Shown here piece by piece: positions 8,057 to 11,814 of a DNA stretch of 11,814 nucleotides. This DNA is from an uncultured Ignavibacteriales bacterium (lineage in GTDB: Bacteria; Bacteroidota; Ignavibacteria; Ignavibacteriales; Ignavibacteriaceae). The stretch is taken from positions 1 through 11,814 of the forward strand of contig CAIWTC010000334.1 in NCBI GenBank assembly GCA_903915485.1, written 5' to 3'. The notes below the pieces were generated by a model. It saw nothing but the letters and a program-made list of their open reading frames with translations, was not told the DNA's origin and made no database searches. Numbering within the stretch: position 1 is the first letter of the stretch; each line of letters begins with the position of its first letter. Position numbers and translations under genes: made by a program.

Positions 8057-9305
8057 TTTGCTTCCTTGGTTGGCAGAAATATTCTACTGAACTGACCTTC
8101 TAAAATATAGATAATATTATTAGATTCAAAGTACTTTAGGTCGTTTGCTGCAAGGGGCGCAATTTTTCTGTCATCTACTCTGTTTATTATCGGAAATGAA
8201 GATGCTCTGAAAAGACCGGGGCCAAATTAATTGTCATCAAAAAACAACAATGTTCCCACGACATAATCGAAAAACTTAATAATGCCTATTTAGCCATTAA
8301 ATTTTCGCTAAGTAATATATTCCTGAAGAGTGAAGTCACTCATCTCATGCAAATGAAAAACATCATTCCATTCAGTTTGAGTCATTGTAATACCTGCGTA
8401 AACATGAGCCCCTTTACCAAGAGCACGGTGCTTAATAATCCACTTATCTTTTTCTGATTTGGCGCGTTCCCAAATGTCGGGATTAAAAAATCTCTGAATA
8501 TGTCAAACCCGTCTGAGGTCAAGGCTTCTTTGAGAAATTCATCGTTGTTTAAAACTGAAAAGAACCTTATGTCGTGTATGAGGAATATTGTCCACAAGTC
8601 ATCAAGGTGGTTTGATTTTGCTATCGCTTCTTGAACATCGATGGAGAGACCCAATATCTCATTTTGCGACATCTCGAGAAAAACAGCAGCATAATTTAGT
8701 AAATCAATATTATTACCAATTTCATCATACTCAATCTCGTGAACTTCGAAGCCTTCTTGTTTTAGCAGAGGAACATAATGTTTCCATTCGTCTCTTTTTG
8801 AATTTCCTTTTAATATGCAGTAGTCTTTCGCATCCCCAAAATAGCTACTTAAATATTCAATAAAAGGAGTGTAATTATCTACTGCGATTATTTGAGGATG
8901 ATGGAGAAGGTGGTTATCGCTTAATCCTTTCAGATAACCTGAAAGAAGGAATCCGTTAAAGGCATATCTGCATGTGATTTCTATGGGATTAATTTTGTTA
9001 TTTTTGTCTATGATGAAATCGGTACGGTAGGTTCCGGGAATATAATCGTGTCGTTTTTCCAACTCAAGAAGATGAGCTGCTTCAATGGTAACGGGAGCAA
9101 TGTAACTGAAGTGGACATAATTATTTACATAATGCAGAATGGATTTGCACATTAATATTTAAATTGCGGCGAGTAAATTGTTGGGCTGTATGCTGATGAC
9201 CAAGGGGGTTTCAAAAGTCCACGGAATAAACATTGCCAGCTTTTCAGGCAGTAACTTGTTAAATGAAGTGGTTATGTATTTGTTCACAGGACTTATAATA
9301 AGCAA
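8053..9305 (-). pseudogene. Decayed ATP-grasp-like paralogue of the adjacent gene
   Basis: A broken homologue of the adjacent intact gene, collinear with it over nearly the full length. Its 5' part (9162-9305) encodes FIPWTFETPLVI, matching FAQWTFNEPLII of the intact copy, and then meets TAA at 9159-9161. The middle (8480s-9158) is open and retains RTDFIID, IEITCRYAFNG, FLIHDIRFFS and LIPT. Around 8475-8490 the frame changes; compared with the intact copy about 25 bases appear lost, and the other frame continues with PDIWERAK, KWIIKH and VYAGI. That frame has TAG at 8308-8310 (aligned with Gln), and TAA at 8290-8292 and 8227-8229 (both aligned with Tyr), then RASSFPIINRVDDRK and a 20-residue longer tail ending in TGA at 8053-8055. 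The original start is unclear: TTG at 9303 is possible, and no Shine-Dalgarno site is visible. A 256-residue ORF (8382-9152) survives inside but lacks both ends of the enzyme and should not be read as a functional gene. Confidence 0.88.
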
Positions 9306-9331
9306 TTAAATTGACTTGTGAACGATTAATT

Positions 9332-9514
9332 CTATTTATTAAGCGATGATTTCGATTTCAGTAATCTATTTTCTTCTGTTTTGGCAGCGTGAGGCTTGGT
9401 CATCAATGTTCTCTTTTTAGATTCATCTCTCTCGGAAACAGAATATCCTTCTGGTCATCCGGTGAAAATGAATCCTAAGTCGATAGAGATGCCGCTACCA
9501 ACTCCCTCAAAATC
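9332..9514 (-). other. Gap between FAD gene and pseudogene, with a possible coding relic
   Basis: This stretch separates the FAD oxidoreductase from the ATP-grasp pseudogene. One minus-strand frame reads ADFEGVGSGISIDLGFIFTG, a TGA, and then about 40 residues (PEGYSVSERDESKKR... to a Lys/Ser-rich end) up to TAG at 9332-9334. The composition looks protein-like, and a single stop interrupts it, so it could be the tail of a lost gene. I recognise no family, and a chance open frame is equally possible. No promoter or terminator stands out. Confidence 0.2.
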
Positions 9515-10934
9515 CGCTATGAAAATATTTATTTAGAAGTGACTTATTACCCTCTTTCGGGCTTCCTTCAAGATAGTGTTTTGAAAAATCAAAAGCCATT
9601 CTTGTACAGTGATCAAGGTTTGCGTAAGTGAATAACCCTTGTCTGCCTAAACTATATAAGTTCTGAATTGATAAAATAAAATTAAATATTTCTTTGAGTA
9701 TGTCCTGATAATCAAGTGTTAACCGGGGATTTGCGTGTTTACTGAAAACAGATTTATAGCCCACAACATCATCTATTGACAATGAAAAAACAATATTAAA
9801 TCTTTCAATAAGCAATGGCATCAATTCAGAATCAGGCATCTTGAAATATTCATCCCCTTCATTGACCGGAATTTCAAAGGTCAAAGAACTATAACCCTCA
9901 GGGAGCATATCAAATTCATCAAATACATACTCACCTACACGATAAAACGGCATCCGCTTATCATTAAAGTTGACAAACCAGCATCCCGTTACGGATGGTT
10001 TATTTATTTTGACATGGAAAAAGCGCATACCGACATACTGCAGTTTTTGTGAAAGAGCAGTAAGGTGTTCAAATTCCGGATTGGTAAATTTGCAGAGGCA
10101 TTCGAGCGGGATAGTAGAAATAATGTCGGCATTCTCTGTGTTATACAAATGCTTGTCAGTTTTAAGGGAAGTGATTTTTTCTTCATTAATGGTGAGGTTC
10201 TGAACGGATTCTTCTGAACGGTAAGTCACATTAGGCATCTTTATTAGTTCTCTGTAGAAGTACATGGGCATCTCGCCGTATCCATGTTTGCAGTAATAAC
10301 TTTTTGAGGTGTTCTTTGAAACGGGAGAACTTAAAAATAATTTACGGAATATTTCGCCTAGGGTTTTGCGAACTGACATCTTTGGAATTTTTTTCATGCC
10401 GATAGTTGATGATAATAAGTGCGGGTCACATTTTTGAACACGGAATAAATAATCCCGGAAGTAAATTCTATATAATGCCTTTCCGTATCTGCTGATAATC
10501 CACTCGTCGAGGTGAGGTGTTTCTAGTTCCCCCACGAAAAATGCTTTGAGGCGTGCAGATAAAAATGAAATACTAATGTTAATCATTTTTATTGAGCCGA
10601 GTGAAGTAATTATTTCGGTACCTAAAAAAGGAAACTTTAAAAGCTTATTAAAAATATATAACTTGAAATTTCTTGCCTTCTGCCGGAACTTATCACCGAG
10701 TAATTCTTGATAGAAAGTTAATACTTCGCTGTCGTAAGTGAAAAAATTATGTGCTCCGTTATCAAACCGAAACCCATCCCATTCAATGGTTTTGGCAAGA
10801 CCGCCGGGGGAGGAAGAACTTTCAATTATTATTACTTCGTATCCATTTTTTGCCAGTTTCCATGCAAGGACAAGCCCCGTTATCCCGGCGCCTAGGACGA
10901 AAGTTTTTTTAGAGTGAGTAACTTCTGAATTCAA
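9507..10934 (-). CDS. FAD-dependent oxidoreductase, protoporphyrinogen oxidase / UDP-galactopyranose mutase-like
   Basis: A 475-residue flavoprotein. The N-terminal FAD-binding fold is clear: VLGAGITGLVLAWKLA (13-28, GxGxxG), the acidic end of strand 2 in IIIESS (Glu38), then PGGLAKT (43-49), and FRFDNGAHNFF (55-65), which matches the FDxGxHxFF element of a group of NAD(P)/FAD oxidoreductases common in glycan loci and related to UDP-galactopyranose mutase and protoporphyrinogen oxidase. Near the C-terminus SLGRQGLFTYANLDHC is the second flavin-contact region of this group. The reaction is not determined: heme synthesis is unlikely given the context, while redox change of a sugar or lipid-linked intermediate would fit. 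The start is TTG at 10934: it lies just before the Rossmann strand, an in-frame stop precedes it by only four codons, and no ATG or Shine-Dalgarno site is available. It is separated from the FemAB-like gene by 148 AT-rich bases. Confidence 0.88.
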   Translation of the reverse strand: MNSEVTHSKKTFVLGAGITGLVLAWKLAKNGYEVIIIESSSSPGGLAKTIEWDGFRFDNGAHNFFTYDSEVLTFYQELLGDKFRQKARNFKLYIFNKLLKFPFLGTEIITSLGSIKMINISISFLSARLKAFFVGELETPHLDEWIISRYGKALYRIYFRDYLFRVQKCDPHLLSSTIGMKKIPKMSVRKTLGEIFRKLFLSSPVSKNTSKSYYCKHGYGEMPMYFYRELIKMPNVTYRSEESVQNLTINEEKITSLKTDKHLYNTENADIISTIPLECLCKFTNPEFEHLTALSQKLQYVGMRFFHVKINKPSVTGCWFVNFNDKRMPFYRVGEYVFDEFDMLPEGYSSLTFEIPVNEGDEYFKMPDSELMPLLIERFNIVFSLSIDDVVGYKSVFSKHANPRLTLDYQDILKEIFNFILSIQNLYSLGRQGLFTYANLDHCTRMAFDFSKHYLEGSPKEGNKSLLNKYFHSGF

Positions 10935-11021
10935 AATACCAACACTTTATGTGATCTTTTATTAATTATAATTTTATGTTTATAAATTATTATCTTTTTA
11001 TATGATGTCCAAATATATTGT

Positions 11022-11057
11022 CACAATAGTGCAAACTCATTTATTAAGATTATTGTG
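11022..11057. repeat. Inverted repeat CACAATA / TATTGTG in the gap after the FemAB-like gene
   Basis: Seven-base perfect inverted arms at 11022-11028 and 11051-11057, separated by 22 bases, lie just downstream of the FemAB-like stop and upstream of the FAD gene. No T-run follows on the minus strand, so this is a poor terminator. An operator-like site or chance pairing in AT-rich DNA are the alternatives. The rest of the 148-base gap (10935-11082) is very AT-rich and may hold a promoter for the FAD gene, but no convincing -35/-10 pair was found. Confidence 0.25.
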
Positions 11058-11082
11058 CTAATATGCTTGGAAATTATCTGCA

Positions 11083-11814
11083 CTAAATAAATTGCCATGG
11101 GAAAAACTTGAAAGCAAGTGCCCCGATTATCCTGCAAACAAATTCGGGACTGTTTTTGATAATGGGGCTGATAATAATGCTGTTAATGTTTTGCAGCCGC
11201 TCTGTTTTGGCAGCGTTAGGGTAATAGCTGAAATGTAAAGGTGTCTCTGTGCAGCCCCACCCTAATTTGAAATTGCGCAAACCATCATTATTGCAGTCGG
11301 TACGGCCCATTTCGAATTTTGTGTACCCTCGTTTTTTTGCTTCCTGTATGGCCCCCCAGAGCATTAGGTTATTTGGCCGAAGCTTTAATGAATCGGGGTT
11401 TGACGCGCCAAACTTATACGAAAGTGTATTATTGAATCCGGCAAAAATTCCAACACTTAAAGGAATATTACCTTTCTTTACTGAGATAATATATCCCAAG
11501 TCTTTAGATATTATTTCTTTCCAAAATTTAATAAAAAAATCTTTCGATTGGACTGAGGCACCTAATTTTTTTCTTGTTTTAATATGCAGAAAATGATAGT
11601 CTTCAATTGACTTAATATCACTGCATACTTCATATGTTAAACCTTCCTTTATTGCCTTTCTGATATTGCGTGAAACCGTTTCTGCCTTAAATGAATTATA
11701 AATAGTATCGATATCATTATCAAGCTTCAAAGAATGAGCATAACCCCTTAGCTTTGAGTGTAAGTATGTTGAATAAATATTATCTCTGAATTCAACTTGG
11801 TTAATTTGTAAACT
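11083..11814 (-). CDS. FemAB-like / GNAT-fold acyl or aminoacyl transferase (5' end beyond the window)
   Basis: 243 residues are visible. The frame stays open through the right window edge (upstream residues include RDNIYSTYLHSKLRGYAHS), so the N-terminus is missing. A TTG at 11728-11730 could be mistaken for the start, but the reading continues without a stop. The visible part is the C-terminal GNAT domain of FemAB-type proteins: SRNIRKAIKEGLTYEV (basic helix and strand), HFLHIKTRKKLG, then VGIFAGFNNTLSYKFGASNPDSL, NNLMLWGAIQEAKKRGYTKFEMGRTD and the GLRNFKLGWGC end motif. Known relatives add amino acids to peptidoglycan cross-bridges from aminoacyl-tRNA or act in exopolysaccharide loci with unknown acyl donors. 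It is cytoplasmic, with no membrane span. Here the setting suggests amino-sugar or glycan acylation rather than cell-wall bridging; this is inference. It is the first visible gene of the minus-strand series. Confidence 0.87.
   Translation of the reverse strand, partial: SLQINQVEFRDNIYSTYLHSKLRGYAHSLKLDNDIDTIYNSFKAETVSRNIRKAIKEGLTYEVCSDIKSIEDYHFLHIKTRKKLGASVQSKDFFIKFWKEIISKDLGYIISVKKGNIPLSVGIFAGFNNTLSYKFGASNPDSLKLRPNNLMLWGAIQEAKKRGYTKFEMGRTDCNNDGLRNFKLGWGCTETPLHFSYYPNAAKTERLQNINSIIISPIIKNSPEFVCRIIGALAFKFFPWQFI

Noticed and set aside
8382..9152. A 256-residue ORF as a separate functional gene
   Set aside because: It is only the middle of a longer homologue of the neighbouring gene; coding similarity continues in frame upstream past a TAA and downstream in another frame past further stops, and its last ~25 residues are out-of-frame sequence.
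9970..10203. Short open frames on both strands inside the FAD oxidoreductase gene
   Set aside because: They are shadows of a gene whose own frame carries the FAD-binding motifs throughout.
9507..10934. Assigning the FAD protein as a true protoporphyrinogen oxidase (hemG/hemY) or as glf
   Set aside because: The motifs support the flavoprotein superfamily only; the diagnostic substrate residues of either enzyme could not be verified, and heme genes are absent nearby.
11249..11596. A 115-codon open frame on the + strand
   Set aside because: It lies wholly opposite the FemAB-like gene, which has clear family motifs; the + strand frame shows none.

Overview
The window looks like part of a surface-polysaccharide (O-antigen or capsule type) locus from an AT-rich bacterium. 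Codon choice and protein style (Lys/Ile/Asn-rich, many TTG/GTG starts, some clear Shine-Dalgarno sites such as AGGAGG upstream of the methyltransferase) suggest a Bacteroidota/Chlorobiota-type organism, perhaps of the Ignavibacteria kind. This is an impression from the sequence, not a placement. No rRNA, tRNA, CRISPR array, transposase or insertion sequence was seen.

Layout, left to right. A Gfo/Idh/MocA sugar-type oxidoreductase (7-990) lies alone on the + strand and runs head-on into a long minus-strand series. That series, read in its own direction from the right edge, is: a FemAB/GNAT-type acyl or aminoacyl transferase cut by the window edge (11083-11814); an FAD-dependent oxidoreductase of the protoporphyrinogen oxidase/UDP-galactopyranose mutase-like group (9507-10934); a decayed ATP-grasp-like gene (about 8053-9305); its intact paralogue (6836-8056); a class I SAM methyltransferase (6035-6733); a DegT/DnrJ/EryC1/StrS sugar aminotransferase (4697-5812); a WbqC-family protein (3909-4664); a Wzx-type MOP flippase (2414-3877); and a multi-membrane GT-C-type glycosyltransferase (999-2402).

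How the parts may work together (inference): the aminotransferase would make a nucleotide-linked 4-amino-sugar. WbqC, the methyltransferase, the ATP-grasp enzyme and the FemAB-like transferase are candidates for decorating it or an attached small acid or amino acid. The flippase exports the lipid-linked unit, and the GT-C protein would add or transfer a sugar on the outer face of the membrane. Sugar-nucleotide synthesis genes, cytoplasmic glycosyltransferases and a recognisable Wzy polymerase are not visible here and would have to lie outside.

The most unusual point is the ATP-grasp pair. Two distant paralogues sit in tandem, and the upstream one is a pseudogene with four in-frame stops and one frame change. 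Its last codon still overlaps the start of the intact copy (ATGA), which shows that the two were once translated as a coupled pair.
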